From Sulfuricurvum sp. PC08-66 (lineage in GTDB: Bacteria; Campylobacterota; Campylobacteria; Campylobacterales; Sulfurimonadaceae), in the NCBI GenBank assembly GCA_000830255.1, contig JQIT01000013.1:1-38732 (forward strand): 38,732 nt of DNA. Direction: 5' to 3'. Positions 7,393-18,577 of the stretch are shown here, one piece after another. Position numbers and translations under genes: made by a program. Every line of letters starts with the position of its first letter. The stretch's first letter is position 1. The notes under the pieces were generated by a model. It was not told where the DNA came from, ran no database searches, and saw nothing but the letters and a program-made list of their open reading frames with translations.

Positions 7393-8331
7393 CTATTTCG
7401 ATAGATATTTTTGCGCCTCTTTTGCCTCAGCACTACCTGCATACTCTTCAATGACACGTTTGAAAAATCCCTCTGCAGCACTTTTGTTACCCGTTTTGTA
7501 TAACGAAATTGCCGTATGTAACAAGAGTGTTTTATTCCAACTCCCATTTTTGTGCAGAGCATAGCTCTCTTTGAAGTAGGCAATCGCTTGTAGATAATTT
7601 TCTAAATGGTAATAGGCTTCACCCGCGTAGTAATGTGACGCTGCTGGCTTGTATTTTGAGGCAATGGCTTGATTGAATCCCTCGATAGCATCGTCATACG
7701 CTTTTTTTTCTAATGCTGTTACGGCATTCTCGTAAATTTGCGCAATGCTCAATGCAGGTTTTGCAGGCGTAGCATTTATTTTTTTGAGTTCACCTAGCAG
7801 CTCTTTTTTGAGTGTTGCCAACTCCTGCTCAAGCGCTTCTACACGTTTAAGAGGCGTATAATGTGTCTCGATTTTTGTAATAGTTCCATCCAGCAGCATG
7901 ATGGTCGATTGTAGCGTCTGAAAATTTTGCATTTGCACATCAGCCGTATCTTTTATAGTGCGCAAAAGCAGTGTCACGTTCGATTCAAGCGTACGGTTTA
8001 ATTGTTGCACCTTCTTTTGCTCTTCAACCATATCGCTAAATTTTGCATAGAGTTCGAGATACTCTTTTTGATGTTTTTGCTGTTGCGCGTTCAAACCATC
8101 CACGACACTTCGCAAACCGTCCAAATCGTTTTTGAGCATCTCTGCTTCACTGTAGAGTGTGTTTTTGTCACGCTTGAGCGTTTTGACTGTTTGAATATTT
8201 TGCAGCAACAGCTCTTCATTTTTGGTCAAACCATACGGATTTTCTTGACTCAAATCACCTGCTGAAAAGGCTGAGGGTTCTGCATGTGCCCAAAGCACAA
8301 GCAAAATAAGAGAGAGAGTATATTTTTTCAC
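7393..8331 (-). CDS. cpoB: Tol-Pal accessory protein CpoB (YbgF), coiled coil plus TPR
   Basis: A periplasmic protein that links the Tol-Pal machine to peptidoglycan synthesis during division in E. coli. The 312-residue protein starts with a signal peptide (hydrophobic residues about 5-17, cleavage probably after AHA at 16-18). It is followed by a long charged, heptad-rich region (about 35-185) with several Leu/Gln/Lys repeats that suggests a coiled coil, and then C-terminal TPR-like helices (about 195-310, with AxxxYxxGEAYYHL and similar units). The start is a GTG, 12 bases after the pal stop. Its place directly after tolB-pal supports the assignment. The coiled coil is longer than in E. coli CpoB. 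Confidence 0.9.
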   Translation of the reverse strand: MKKYTLSLILLVLWAHAEPSAFSAGDLSQENPYGLTKNEELLLQNIQTVKTLKRDKNTLYSEAEMLKNDLDGLRSVVDGLNAQQQKHQKEYLELYAKFSDMVEEQKKVQQLNRTLESNVTLLLRTIKDTADVQMQNFQTLQSTIMLLDGTITKIETHYTPLKRVEALEQELATLKKELLGELKKINATPAKPALSIAQIYENAVTALEKKAYDDAIEGFNQAIASKYKPAASHYYAGEAYYHLENYLQAIAYFKESYALHKNGSWNKTLLLHTAISLYKTGNKSAAEGFFKRVIEEYAGSAEAKEAQKYLSK

Positions 8332-8343
8332 GCAGAGAGAAGA

Positions 8344-8907
8344 TTATGGTAAAAGTTTGAAATCAACACGGCGATTTTGTGACCAACACTCTTGTGTTTT
8401 GTCAGCACAAAGAGGATTAGCTTCCCCATAACTCACCAATGTAATGCGCTCTTCTGAAATACCTTCCGCTTTTAGTGCCTCTTGGACACTCGCTGCACGC
8501 TTAAGCCCCAATGCGTAGTTATACTCATCACTACCCCACTCATCACAATTTCCCTCTACTTTGATTCGGTAGCTTTGGGTCTCAGCTTTTTTGAAAATTT
8601 CACTGTTTTTTTCCAAAATAGGACGCATATCACTACGTACAGCAAATTTGTCATAATCAAAATAGATTGTGCCAAGCGTCGCTTCGATATCAGCAATAGA
8701 TGGTTTTGCCTCTACTGGCTTCTCTTCGACAAGTTTTTCAACTTCTGTTTGGATTACCTCTTCTTTTGCGACGCTTTGCGCTGTCTCCTCTTGAACGGTA
8801 GTAGGCTCTTGCGTTTTTGTCTCATCTAATACTTCTGTTTTACCAGCACATCCCCAAAATAGGAGCGTCGAAGCAAGAAATGCTGCTGAAAGAGTTAGTT
8901 TTGTCAT
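8344..8907 (-). CDS. pal: Peptidoglycan-associated lipoprotein Pal
   Basis: An outer-membrane lipoprotein that holds the outer membrane to peptidoglycan as part of the Tol-Pal system. The 187-residue protein has a lipoprotein signal with lipid-modified cysteine at C20 (LLFWGC), then an acidic Glu/Thr-rich linker (about 25-70), then a C-terminal OmpA-like domain beginning IYFDYDKF. It includes the peptidoglycan-binding pattern GNCDEWGSDEYN and a final NRRVDF. I start at the ATG at 8907 because AAGGA lies seven bases upstream; an ATG five codons earlier (8922) has no site. Two cysteines near the end (CADKTQEC) could form a disulfide, a feature also seen in related Pal proteins. Confidence 0.95.
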   Translation of the reverse strand: MTKLTLSAAFLASTLLFWGCAGKTEVLDETKTQEPTTVQEETAQSVAKEEVIQTEVEKLVEEKPVEAKPSIADIEATLGTIYFDYDKFAVRSDMRPILEKNSEIFKKAETQSYRIKVEGNCDEWGSDEYNYALGLKRAASVQEALKAEGISEERITLVSYGEANPLCADKTQECWSQNRRVDFKLLP

Positions 8908-8941
8908 GGTATTTTCCTTCATCTTAAATAAATGCGGCCGT

Positions 8942-8947
8942 ATTCTA
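8942..8947 (-). promoter_or_regulatory. Possible extended -10 promoter for pal
   Basis: TAGAAT preceded by TGC gives an extended -10 (TGnTAGAAT), 34 bases before the pal start in the 75-base gap after tolB. A weak TTACAA lies about 19 bases upstream. Pal is often needed at higher levels than TolB, so a separate promoter is plausible, but this is a reading of sequence only. Confidence 0.4.
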
Positions 8948-8982
8948 GCACATGCGACTTAATCGATTGTAACCCGCTATCC

Positions 8983-10239
8983 CTACCAGTCCAGTGACTG
9001 TATTTGCCCTACTTTTAACGGAAACAAAAAACTTTTATTCGCGTGGAGTCGAATAATTCCTAATGCACTTTGGCGTTTAAAGTGCTTGATAAATATGATG
9101 GCACTTCCATCTTCGGAGAATTTTGGATACTGATTGACCCCTGTTGCAGTCAAGTGGCGCACATACTCTGTTTTTGTCGAAATGAGATGTAGATTAAAGC
9201 TGTTTTGCGAAAACTCGTTGTCACTTTCGCGTGACGTATAAACAATATAATTTTGGTACGTTGAACATGAATTGTTATTTTTACCGTAATAGACCAACTG
9301 CTCAACACTGTTTTCCCCAATGACTTGCGCAAAAATATTTGGGTAGCCTAATCGATCCGATACAAAGGCAATCCTCTTGCCATCGTCCAAAAATTGTCCG
9401 CTCACATCAATGCCGTTGTAGCGCGTGACCTGCTCTAAGCTTTTATTTTTTAAATCGTATATATAGATATCGGGCTGACCTTTAGGTGCCATCGACAAAA
9501 CTATTTTTTCAAAATTTTTATCGATATCAGAGCAGACCAACATCCCATCAGAGTCAATTATGCGCTCCTCTTCGCCCGTTAATATGTTATAGCGATAGAG
9601 TGTTGGCTTATCTTTGTAAGCGGTGTAAAAAAAGGAGACCTGCTTTGCATCTGCCCATTTTGGAAAAATATTAAGCCCTCCACGAATAATGACTTTTTGA
9701 TAACTCAAGGTGTAATCCGAAATTACAATTTCACTCTCTTTTGGATTGATATAACGCGCAAAAAGTACCCTTTTTTTTATCCAGCCAATAGGTTCAAATT
9801 TGAAAAAATCATTAATATCAGCCGCAATTTCATGCGCCAAAAAGACATATAAATCTTGTTGTGTGATTTTGTACTGACGCGTAAAAACAGAACGTTGCGC
9901 TTTAGTGTCAATAAGCTTCATATCACACAGCATCAATCCCTCTGCACTCTCTTTGAGCCGATATTTGAGAACAAAATCGCTCTGTTCAGCGCCTTTATTT
10001 GGCATATCTGCAACATAATCACTCTGAATATATTCATCGACTACATTAAATTGAGAAACCACATGCATATCACCTGCAAGCACTTTATGAAATTTTTTGC
10101 TCAAATATTTTGTGTAGTTGATAGATGCATCTTCTACACTCATCATAGGAAGCTTTTGTGTTGTTTTGATGACATCAATCGTAGCATCTGCACTCCAAAG
10201 AGAGGCAAGAGCAATCATTATCCATGCTAAAAATCGCAT
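8983..10239 (-). CDS. tolB: Tol-Pal translocation protein TolB
   Basis: A periplasmic beta-propeller that binds Pal and connects it to the inner-membrane TolQRA motor. The 418-residue length is usual. Residues 1-19 are a Sec signal peptide ending SLWSADA. The N-terminal domain (about 20-150) is followed by repeated propeller blades, visible as ...PDIYIYDL, KRIAFVSDR...YPNIF and FSEDGSAIIF. The start has AAAGGA about ten bases before ATG, and the gene begins one base after the stop of the TonB/TolA-like gene. It is part of the exbB-exbD-tolA-like-tolB-pal-cpoB run. Confidence 0.95.
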   Translation of the reverse strand: MRFLAWIMIALASLWSADATIDVIKTTQKLPMMSVEDASINYTKYLSKKFHKVLAGDMHVVSQFNVVDEYIQSDYVADMPNKGAEQSDFVLKYRLKESAEGLMLCDMKLIDTKAQRSVFTRQYKITQQDLYVFLAHEIAADINDFFKFEPIGWIKKRVLFARYINPKESEIVISDYTLSYQKVIIRGGLNIFPKWADAKQVSFFYTAYKDKPTLYRYNILTGEEERIIDSDGMLVCSDIDKNFEKIVLSMAPKGQPDIYIYDLKNKSLEQVTRYNGIDVSGQFLDDGKRIAFVSDRLGYPNIFAQVIGENSVEQLVYYGKNNNSCSTYQNYIVYTSRESDNEFSQNSFNLHLISTKTEYVRHLTATGVNQYPKFSEDGSAIIFIKHFKRQSALGIIRLHANKSFLFPLKVGQIQSLDW

Positions 10240-10240
10240 T

Positions 10241-10978
10241 TTATGTATCCTTTGAAATAAAATTTACATCCAACTCTATCGACGTTGCCGTAGGTGGAGC
10301 ATCTAAAAGCCGCTCTTTTTGATCGTCCAAAAAACGTTTCAACTGCTGATCAAAAGGGGCATAATTTGACCACTGTAGTACACTGTAATCAAATCTTCCA
10401 CTCAGAGAAATGAAAATCCGAACAATTGCTCGATAAACACCACCTACAATGTCAGTGGTATTCTGCCATCTTTGCGTTAATAGTGCATTGATTTTGACAA
10501 TATATTCATCTTTTATCCCAGCGCGATTTTTATTTTCTACACTTAAATTTGTCTCTACGCTTGCCTGTTTTAAACTAACCTCTAATTGTGCTCGTTGCTT
10601 TACACTCTCTTGGACGGGTTGTGATTTCGTCTTTAACAGTGTCAGTACCTTTTCATCCACTTTTGGCACAGATACTTCTACTTGCTCTTTGGTGTACGCT
10701 ATTTTGGGAGCTTCAACAGCACCAAACAAATCCTCTTCACTTTTTGGCTCTTCGACAACAGGCTCTGGAGGCACAATTACGGGAGGAAGAGGCTCTTCGA
10801 GCGCTTTGGGTTTTGATATGTTTTCTAGAGATATTTCTATTACACTATCCTCTTGCATACTGTAATGTTTGCTTTTTGAGTGCTTATAGACCAACCCTAA
10901 GAGTAACCCCATGAGTAGGAGACTCCATAAAAGTGTCAAAAAAAAGCTGATAACTGCGTAACGTCTTTCATCAACCAT
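10241..10978 (-). CDS. TonB/TolA-like energy transducer of the Tol-Pal system
   Basis: An inner-membrane protein that passes energy from the ExbB/ExbD (TolQ/TolR) motor to the outer membrane. The 245-residue version starts at the ATG at 10978, which overlaps the exbD stop by 8 bases (ATGGTTGA). An in-frame start 14 codons earlier would only repeat exbD sequence in another frame. It has one membrane helix (about 8-28) and a Pro/Glu/Val-rich stretch (about 50-90, with PPVIVPPEPVVEEPK). A C-terminal domain of about 90 residues has the pattern of TonB/TolA C-termini (INALLTQRW...AIVRIFISLSGRFDY). The position between exbD and tolB argues for the TolA role. It is shorter than E. coli TolA, which is typical of this phylum. 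Confidence 0.85.
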   Translation of the reverse strand: MVDERRYAVISFFLTLLWSLLLMGLLLGLVYKHSKSKHYSMQEDSVIEISLENISKPKALEEPLPPVIVPPEPVVEEPKSEEDLFGAVEAPKIAYTKEQVEVSVPKVDEKVLTLLKTKSQPVQESVKQRAQLEVSLKQASVETNLSVENKNRAGIKDEYIVKINALLTQRWQNTTDIVGGVYRAIVRIFISLSGRFDYSVLQWSNYAPFDQQLKRFLDDQKERLLDAPPTATSIELDVNFISKDT

Positions 10979-11357
10979 CGGTCGCCAAAGAAACGTGAGT
11001 AAATCCAGCATTTTTGACACTTTTGAGTACCCAAATTACATTATCGTAAAGGAGTACTCTATCTGCCAAAATCATCACTGTTGTATCGCGAGGAAAGCTC
11101 TGAGCGTAGAGCAAAAAATCGTCTGCAAAGGTGTCAAAAGTATACTTTTGATCTTTAATATGAATAATCTTATTTCTATCGACCACTATTTCTATGGGGT
11201 GATGCTTAACGACAGTTGACTGCTGTGAGCCTTGTGGAAGCGTGACCTTCTCTTCATAAATGATGGCGGGTGAAACCACCATCATTATGGCAAGTAGCAC
11301 CAGCATAATATCCACCAACGGTGTGATATTTAACTCTGGTTTTTCATCCCACTGCAT
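10971..11357 (-). CDS. exbD: ExbD/TolR-family proton channel subunit
   Basis: A 128-residue inner-membrane protein with one N-terminal helix (about 14-33) and a periplasmic domain. ITPLVDIMLVLL contains the conserved aspartate (D16) that carries protons in ExbD/TolR. It works with the ExbB/TolQ subunit encoded just upstream; the two genes overlap by 14 bases. In this gene order it serves Tol-Pal rather than iron uptake, although Campylobacterota motors of this type can be shared and several copies are common. The name is therefore by family, not by proven role. Confidence 0.92.
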   Translation of the reverse strand: MQWDEKPELNITPLVDIMLVLLAIMMVVSPAIIYEEKVTLPQGSQQSTVVKHHPIEIVVDRNKIIHIKDQKYTFDTFADDFLLYAQSFPRDTTVMILADRVLLYDNVIWVLKSVKNAGFTHVSLATDG

Positions 11358-11916
11358 CAGAGGAGGCTTTTTTTGTTAAAAGTGCTTGCGATTGCATACG
11401 AATTAGCTCTACTAACTCATACGCATTTCGCTTAAGTATTTGGTGAAAAGTATACGCGAATGTGGCCACAAAAATACCTACAGCAGTTGCCACCAACGCA
11501 TCACTTACGCCCATAGTTACGACACCCATCGTTCCAGTGCTATTTTCAGCCATGCGTGCAAACGTATCCAAAAGTGAAACGACAGTTCCAAACAGACCAA
11601 TAAAAGGAGATGTCGATGCAACCAAAGAGACAAATGCAAGCATACGTGTACTCTCTTTAGTTGCCGAGATTTCACTCAAACTCAACAATTGCGCACTTAC
11701 ACTGTTTGTACGCAAAAAATTGTACAAATAGGAGAAGACAGATACACTTTTTTCACCTGTCAAAAGAGCCTGAAGAGAGTCACTCTCTCTTTTTATCCAA
11801 CTGTGCAAAAGCAAATAGCGATAAAAAAAGACCCATGTAATAGCAATAAAGTAGATAAGAAGAAGGGAAATAGCACCCAAGGAAACTGGGTGCATTTGGT
11901 GGATAAATGCTTGCAT
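11344..11916 (-). CDS. exbB: ExbB/TolQ-family proton channel subunit
   Basis: A 190-residue polytopic inner-membrane protein. It has an N-terminal helix (about 12-32) and two more helices at about 98-122 and 140-162. The segment ASTSPFIGLFGTVVSLLDTF is diagnostic of MotA/TolQ/ExbB channels, as is VSDALVATAVGIFVA. It forms the proton-driven motor with the ExbD subunit. Its ATG shares one base with the atpC stop (TAATG), so it is tightly linked to the ATP synthase genes. This atpC-exbB junction is conserved in Helicobacter. Confidence 0.94.
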   Translation of the reverse strand: MQAFIHQMHPVSLGAISLLLIYFIAITWVFFYRYLLLHSWIKRESDSLQALLTGEKSVSVFSYLYNFLRTNSVSAQLLSLSEISATKESTRMLAFVSLVASTSPFIGLFGTVVSLLDTFARMAENSTGTMGVVTMGVSDALVATAVGIFVATFAYTFHQILKRNAYELVELIRMQSQALLTKKASSDAVG

Positions 11917-12311
11917 TAGCCTATTGCATTCTTGGCTGCTTGTTCCATACGAGCAACCACCGATGCCATTGCATAACTTGAATCTGCGACGCCTTGGAGG
12001 AGATCTTTCGCTTGTGAAAGTGCACGAGCCACTTCACTTTCGTTGGCTCCAACAATTGCCACAGCGCCTTGGACTATGAGACATACACGTTGATTGGAAA
12101 CATTGACATAACCCCAGTCAATAACAACAGACTCTTTGATACCATCTTGACGAACGAAGTCAACTACACCTGCATCTAAAAGTGTAACGACAGACGCGTG
12201 ACCTGGTAGAACACCAAACTCACCCTCTGCGCCAGGTAGCGTCGCTTCTTTTGCCAAGCCATTATAGATGACACCGTTTGGTGTCACTATCTCTAATTCA
12301 AATGTCTCCAT
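11916..12311 (-). CDS. atpC: ATP synthase epsilon subunit
   Basis: Part of the central stalk of F1; it inhibits ATP hydrolysis. The 131-residue protein has the beta-sandwich start (LEIVTPNGVIYNG), then PGAEGEFGVLPGHA, the family's signature segment. A helical C-terminal arm (about 90-130) follows. It is 20 bases downstream of atpD and coupled to exbB. Confidence 0.97.
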   Translation of the reverse strand: METFELEIVTPNGVIYNGLAKEATLPGAEGEFGVLPGHASVVTLLDAGVVDFVRQDGIKESVVIDWGYVNVSNQRVCLIVQGAVAIVGANESEVARALSQAKDLLQGVADSSYAMASVVARMEQAAKNAIG

Positions 12312-12331
12312 CTGATTCCTTTGAAGGGTAA

Positions 12332-14658
<2,327 letters not shown>

Positions 14659-14670
14659 TGGATTCCCTAG

Positions 14671-16185
14671 TTACGCTAAAAACGTAGTTTTAAACTCTTC
14701 AATAGCTTTTTTCATCAAGTCTTCAATATCTTTTTCGATTTTCAAGTTTGTTTGAATACTCTCAAGAATTTCAGGGTATTTAGCTTGTACAAATGGAATA
14801 AGTTCAGATTCGAATTTCACCACTTTAGAAGCTGGCATGTCATCGAGGTAGCCTTCGTTTCCAGCGAAAATAATCAAAACTTGGTTCTCAGTAGGCTGTG
14901 GAGCGTAAGGTCCTTGTTTGAGAACTTCTACCATGCGTTGCCCACGCTCTAGTTGACGACGAGAAATTTCATCCAAATCTGAAGCGAATTGTGCAAAAGC
15001 TTGCAACTCACGGAATTGAGCCAAATCGAGACGCAATGTACCAGCGACTTGTTTTGTAGCTTTAATTTGTGCAGCACCGCCAACACGTGATACAGAGATA
15101 CCTACGTTGATTGCTGGACGTACACCTGAGTTGAATAAATCAGTCTCTAGGAAGATTTGACCATCGGTAATTGAAATAACGTTTGTTGGGACATACGCAG
15201 CAACGTCTCCCGCTTGTGTTTCGATGATTGGAAGTGCAGTCAATGAACCAGCACCCTTCTCATCTGACATTTTTGCAGCACGCTCAAGCAAACGTGAGTG
15301 TAGATAGAAAACATCCCCAGGATATGCTTCGCGACCTGGAGGACGGCGAAGAATCAATGACATTTCGCGGTAAGCTACTGCGTGTTTTGTCAAGTCATCG
15401 TACACAATCAAACCATGACGTGCATTGTCACGGAAGTATTCACCCATCGTTACACCTGTATAAGGTGCCAAGTACTGCATTGCAGAGGATTCAGATGCAT
15501 TTGCAGCTACGATGATTGTATACTCCATAGCTCCATGCTCTTCGAGTTTACGCATAATTTGTGCAACTGTAGAAGCTTTTTGACCAATTGCAACATAAAT
15601 ACAAAGAACACCACGTCCTTTTTGATTGATGATACTGTCGATAGCAACTGTAGTTTTTCCAGTTTGACGGTCACCAATGATTAGCTCGCGTTGACCACGT
15701 CCGATTGGCACAAGGGCATCAATTGCTTTGATACCTGTATGCAACGGTTCATGTACTGATTTACGATCCATAATGCCAGGTGCTTTTTCTTCAACGAAAC
15801 GCATTTCCGCAGCTTCAATAGGGCCTTTGCCGTCTAGTGGCTCTCCAAGAGCATTGACAACACGACCAAGCATTGCATCACCAACGGGTACTTTAAGTAG
15901 ACGTCCAAGACGTTTTACACTTGTACCTTCGTGAAGTTTTTCACCTTTTCCAAGTACTACGATACCAACACTGCTCTCTTCCAAGTTAAGTGCCATACCT
16001 TGCGTACCATCTTCAAACTCCACCATTTCACCAGCCATGATGTTGTACAAACCATGTACTTGTGCAATACCGTCTGCGATAGTAACGATTTTACCTACCT
16101 CATTTATATCCACTTTTAATTCAAAATTATCAATACGCTCTTTGATTATTGAACTAATCTCATCTGCTTGAATTTTTCCAACCAC
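14671..16185 (-). CDS. atpA: ATP synthase alpha subunit
   Basis: The non-catalytic nucleotide-binding subunit of F1. It has 504 residues, the normal length, with P-loop GDRQTGKT at 171-178, a [11 protein letters not shown] segment and [16 protein letters not shown]. It starts at a GTG (16185) with AAAGGAG eight bases upstream. Upstream is atpH (21-base gap). Confidence 0.99.
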   Translation of the reverse strand: MVGKIQADEISSIIKERIDNFELKVDINEVGKIVTIADGIAQVHGLYNIMAGEMVEFEDGTQGMALNLEESSVGIVVLGKGEKLHEGTSVKRLGRLLKVPVGDAMLGRVVNALGEPLDGKGPIEAAEMRFVEEKAPGIMDRKSVHEPLHTGIKAIDALVPIGRGQRELIIGDRQTGKTTVAIDSIINQKGRGVLCIYVAIGQKASTVAQIMRKLEEHGAMEYTIIVAANASESSAMQYLAPYTGVTMGEYFRDNARHGLIVYDDLTKHAVAYREMSLILRRPPGREAYPGDVFYLHSRLLERAAKMSDEKGAGSLTALPIIETQAGDVAAYVPTNVISITDGQIFLETDLFNSGVRPAINVGISVSRVGGAAQIKATKQVAGTLRLDLAQFRELQAFAQFASDLDEISRRQLERGQRMVEVLKQGPYAPQPTENQVLIIFAGNEGYLDDMPASKVVKFESELIPFVQAKYPEILESIQTNLKIEKDIEDLMKKAIEEFKTTFLA

Positions 16186-16206
16186 TGTTTTGTCTCCTTT
16201 GTAAGA

Positions 16207-16737
16207 TTAAATTGCTTTTAGAATGTGTTCTATCATATGCTCACGAACACCCGCTTTTGAAAAACCGACCTCTACTGCTAAAGCATCGATTTCAACTTTT
16301 ATACCCTCATACCCATTCTCTACTACTTCGAAAGTCACTTTTGCATCGTTTCGCTTGCTAAATCCATCTGAAAGCTCTTTGACCACTTTTGTGCCCACAG
16401 ATTGATTACTTTGAATGGTTCCTTTGAACTCTTTTCGAAGTTTTGCTGAAGTCTCATTGAGAAGTTGCGCGATTTCATTCATCGCAAAAAAGCGATTTTT
16501 CTCTGCCAGTAATTTGATGAAATTGTTTATTTTTTCACTTTTGAGTCCAGCTACTGCCGCAAGTAAAATAGCTACTCTTTGTTCGTCGTCCATATAAGGA
16601 GAGAAAAAGAGATGCCCTTTTGCTGATTTGGCGAGTGATTCACTAATAGCATCAAAGACCATTGCATACGTCGTGATGTTAGCTTCGCTTTCGCCTTCGA
16701 TAAGTGCTGCCGTATAACGCTTTGCTATATTTTTCAT
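16207..16737 (-). CDS. atpH: ATP synthase delta subunit
   Basis: Joins the peripheral stalk to the top of F1. The 176-residue protein has the family's start (AKRYTAALIEG), an all-helical N-terminal part, and the C-terminal segment around GYEGIKVEIDALAVEVGFS, in place of the usual 'D-x-S-x-x-x-R' ending. Sequence is less conserved than the catalytic subunits, as is normal for delta. It shares one base with the atpF stop (TAATG). Confidence 0.94.
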   Translation of the reverse strand: MKNIAKRYTAALIEGESEANITTYAMVFDAISESLAKSAKGHLFFSPYMDDEQRVAILLAAVAGLKSEKINNFIKLLAEKNRFFAMNEIAQLLNETSAKLRKEFKGTIQSNQSVGTKVVKELSDGFSKRNDAKVTFEVVENGYEGIKVEIDALAVEVGFSKAGVREHMIEHILKAI

Positions 16738-17240
16738 TAGGCAACCTTTTTCAAAATAATGTGCGTCATAAGTTCGTTATCGAGAGGCATGTTTTCATTG
16801 GAAAGGACATCACGCATCACTTTATCAACAATTTCTGATGTCACTTTTCGTTGTTCGAAGTTTTGAAGCGCAACGTATTGGTGCTCAAGCGCTTTGATAT
16901 CTGATTCCATTTGGGCTACGATTTTGTCATTGAAAATGGCATTCTCTTTTTTGGATGTTGCCAAAATGTCAGCAGCATGTTTTTTCGCCTCTTCCAATCG
17001 CTTTTCAGCCTCTTGCTTGGCTAGTTTAGTCTCTTTGAGACGGTTTTGAACCTTTTCATGCTCATCGATGATGCCTTGTGTACGACCGACAAAAAAAGCT
17101 TTTACCTTGTCTGCAATCAAGTAGTACAAAATAGCTACGAAAAGTGCGAAGTTAAGCGTACGCTCGATTATGTCGTAATTTTCACCCTCAGAAGCTACAC
17201 CAAACGAGGCAAGAAGTACTAATGTAAGTATTTTTTTCAT
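16737..17240 (-). CDS. atpF: ATP synthase b subunit with signal-like N-terminus
   Basis: Forms one arm of the peripheral stalk. The 167-residue protein has a first hydrophobic stretch that looks like a Sec signal peptide (residues 1-17, ending GVASEG), then the usual membrane anchor (about 29-46, LNFALFVAILYYLIADKV). A long charged helix follows (about 60-140, rich in E, K and A). The signal-like segment is extra compared with E. coli b and also occurs in b subunits of other Campylobacterota. It lies 10 bases after atpF'. Confidence 0.95.
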   Translation of the reverse strand: MKKILTLVLLASFGVASEGENYDIIERTLNFALFVAILYYLIADKVKAFFVGRTQGIIDEHEKVQNRLKETKLAKQEAEKRLEEAKKHAADILATSKKENAIFNDKIVAQMESDIKALEHQYVALQNFEQRKVTSEIVDKVMRDVLSNENMPLDNELMTHIILKKVA

Positions 17241-17250
17241 CTTTTGCCCT

Positions 17251-17673
17251 TTATAGCTTGCTAAATTTAGCTTTTAATGCTTCTCGATAGAGAGGCATTT
17301 GCGACAAAAGATTGTTTTTCAAACTCTCTTTTTCACTTGCTAGTTGCGTTGTGAAGACCTTGTAAGCGGCATCAAGCTCAACACGTTTTGCATCAATTTT
17401 GCTTTGTGCAAGCATCTTTGCATCTTCAATCACTTTTTTGCGTAGTGCTGCTGCTTCAGCTTTTGCCTCATGCACAACCTCTTCTGCTTTTTTGTGTAGT
17501 GCCATGATCTCGCTGTCATTACTTCCTGCGCGTGCTAAATCTTTTTTCAAATTTTCATCACGAGTTTGCATAAACGACAGCATTGGTCGATACAACCAAC
17601 TGTTCAACAATACAATCATCACCAAAAAAAGTACGATTGTTAAGCCCAAAAGATTTGGATTTATCTCTAACAT
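17251..17673 (-). CDS. atpF': ATP synthase b' subunit
   Basis: The second, different b-type subunit, so the stalk here is probably a b/b' heterodimer as in chloroplasts and cyanobacteria. The 140-residue protein has a membrane helix at about 8-27 (NLLGLTIVLFLVMIVLLNSW) followed by YRPMLSFMQ and a long charged coiled coil. I start it at the ATG at 17673, because GGGAGGGG lies a few bases before it. It is the first atp gene of the run, 28 bases after parB. The genes for the a and c subunits are not in this window, as expected for the phylum. Confidence 0.93.
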   Translation of the reverse strand: MLEINPNLLGLTIVLFLVMIVLLNSWLYRPMLSFMQTRDENLKKDLARAGSNDSEIMALHKKAEEVVHEAKAEAAALRKKVIEDAKMLAQSKIDAKRVELDAAYKVFTTQLASEKESLKNNLLSQMPLYREALKAKFSKL

Positions 17674-17701
17674 AGCCCCTCCCAAAATTTTCGAAATTCT
17701 A

Positions 17702-18577
17702 TCATCTGTTAAATAAATCTTTGTTAAATGTCAGAGACTCGACCAATGCATCTATCTCATCTTGGTCATGAAACTCTATCGAAAGCACGTTTTTATGGGC
17801 TTTCGGAGAGAAATTTAGCGCTTCAAAATGTTTTAAAAGTTGCGAAAATTCCAGATTTTTTTGGGTTTTTACTGCCTCTTTTTTAGGCAATTGATTGCTT
17901 TTTTTATAGCCTTTGGCAAGCTCTTCAACATCTCTGACGGAAAGTTTTTGCCCTACGATTGAAGCAACGATTTTGCGTTGATCAACAGCATCTACTCCCA
18001 AAAGGACTTTCGCATGACCTTGCGTAATACGACCATCGACCAACGCCTCTTGCACCTCTTCATCCAAAGCTAACAATCGCAATGTGTTGGTTATCTGTGC
18101 TCTACTTTTTTGTAGACGTTGAGATAACTCATCGTGTGTCAAATTGTGGTCATCCAAAAGCATCTGGTACGATTTAGCCAACTCTATGGGATTGAGCTCT
18201 TCTCGTTGAATATTCTCAATGAGTGCCATCTCATGAAGTTTGGTATTATCGACTGCCAAAATGGTCGCTTTGATGTGGGTCAAATCTGCGATTTTGGAAG
18301 CGCGCAGACGTCGCTCACCTGCTACGAGAATGTAGCCATCCATCTCTCTTGTGACAACGATGGGTTGCAATAATCCATGCTCACGAATCGAGTGTGCAAG
18401 CTCTTTGAGAGAGACTTCGTTGAAGTGTTTTCGCGGCTGATAGGGGTTGGGGCGAATCTCTACAATAGGAATCGAAGAGGTCTCATGCTCGGTAGGAATT
18501 TCATTTTCGTAGGATTGCGTAATCTCTCCAAAAAGCTCACTCAGACCTCTACCTAATGCATTTTTCTTCTTTGCCAT
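17702..18577 (-). CDS. parB: Chromosome-partitioning protein ParB
   Basis: Binds parS sites and slides along DNA as a CTP-dependent clamp. It has 291 residues. The N-terminus carries GRGLSELFGE, followed by EIRPNPYQPRKHF. The CTP-binding boxes are AGERRLRAS and IENIQREELNPIE, and a helix-turn-helix follows (LTHDELSQRLQKSRAQITNTL). A lysine-rich linker leads to the dimerisation domain at about 245-291. It shares one base with the parA stop (TAATG). I looked for a parS palindrome (TGTTTCACGTGAAACA type) in the window and found none. Confidence 0.97.
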   Translation of the reverse strand: MAKKKNALGRGLSELFGEITQSYENEIPTEHETSSIPIVEIRPNPYQPRKHFNEVSLKELAHSIREHGLLQPIVVTREMDGYILVAGERRLRASKIADLTHIKATILAVDNTKLHEMALIENIQREELNPIELAKSYQMLLDDHNLTHDELSQRLQKSRAQITNTLRLLALDEEVQEALVDGRITQGHAKVLLGVDAVDQRKIVASIVGQKLSVRDVEELAKGYKKSNQLPKKEAVKTQKNLEFSQLLKHFEALNFSPKAHKNVLSIEFHDQDEIDALVESLTFNKDLFNR

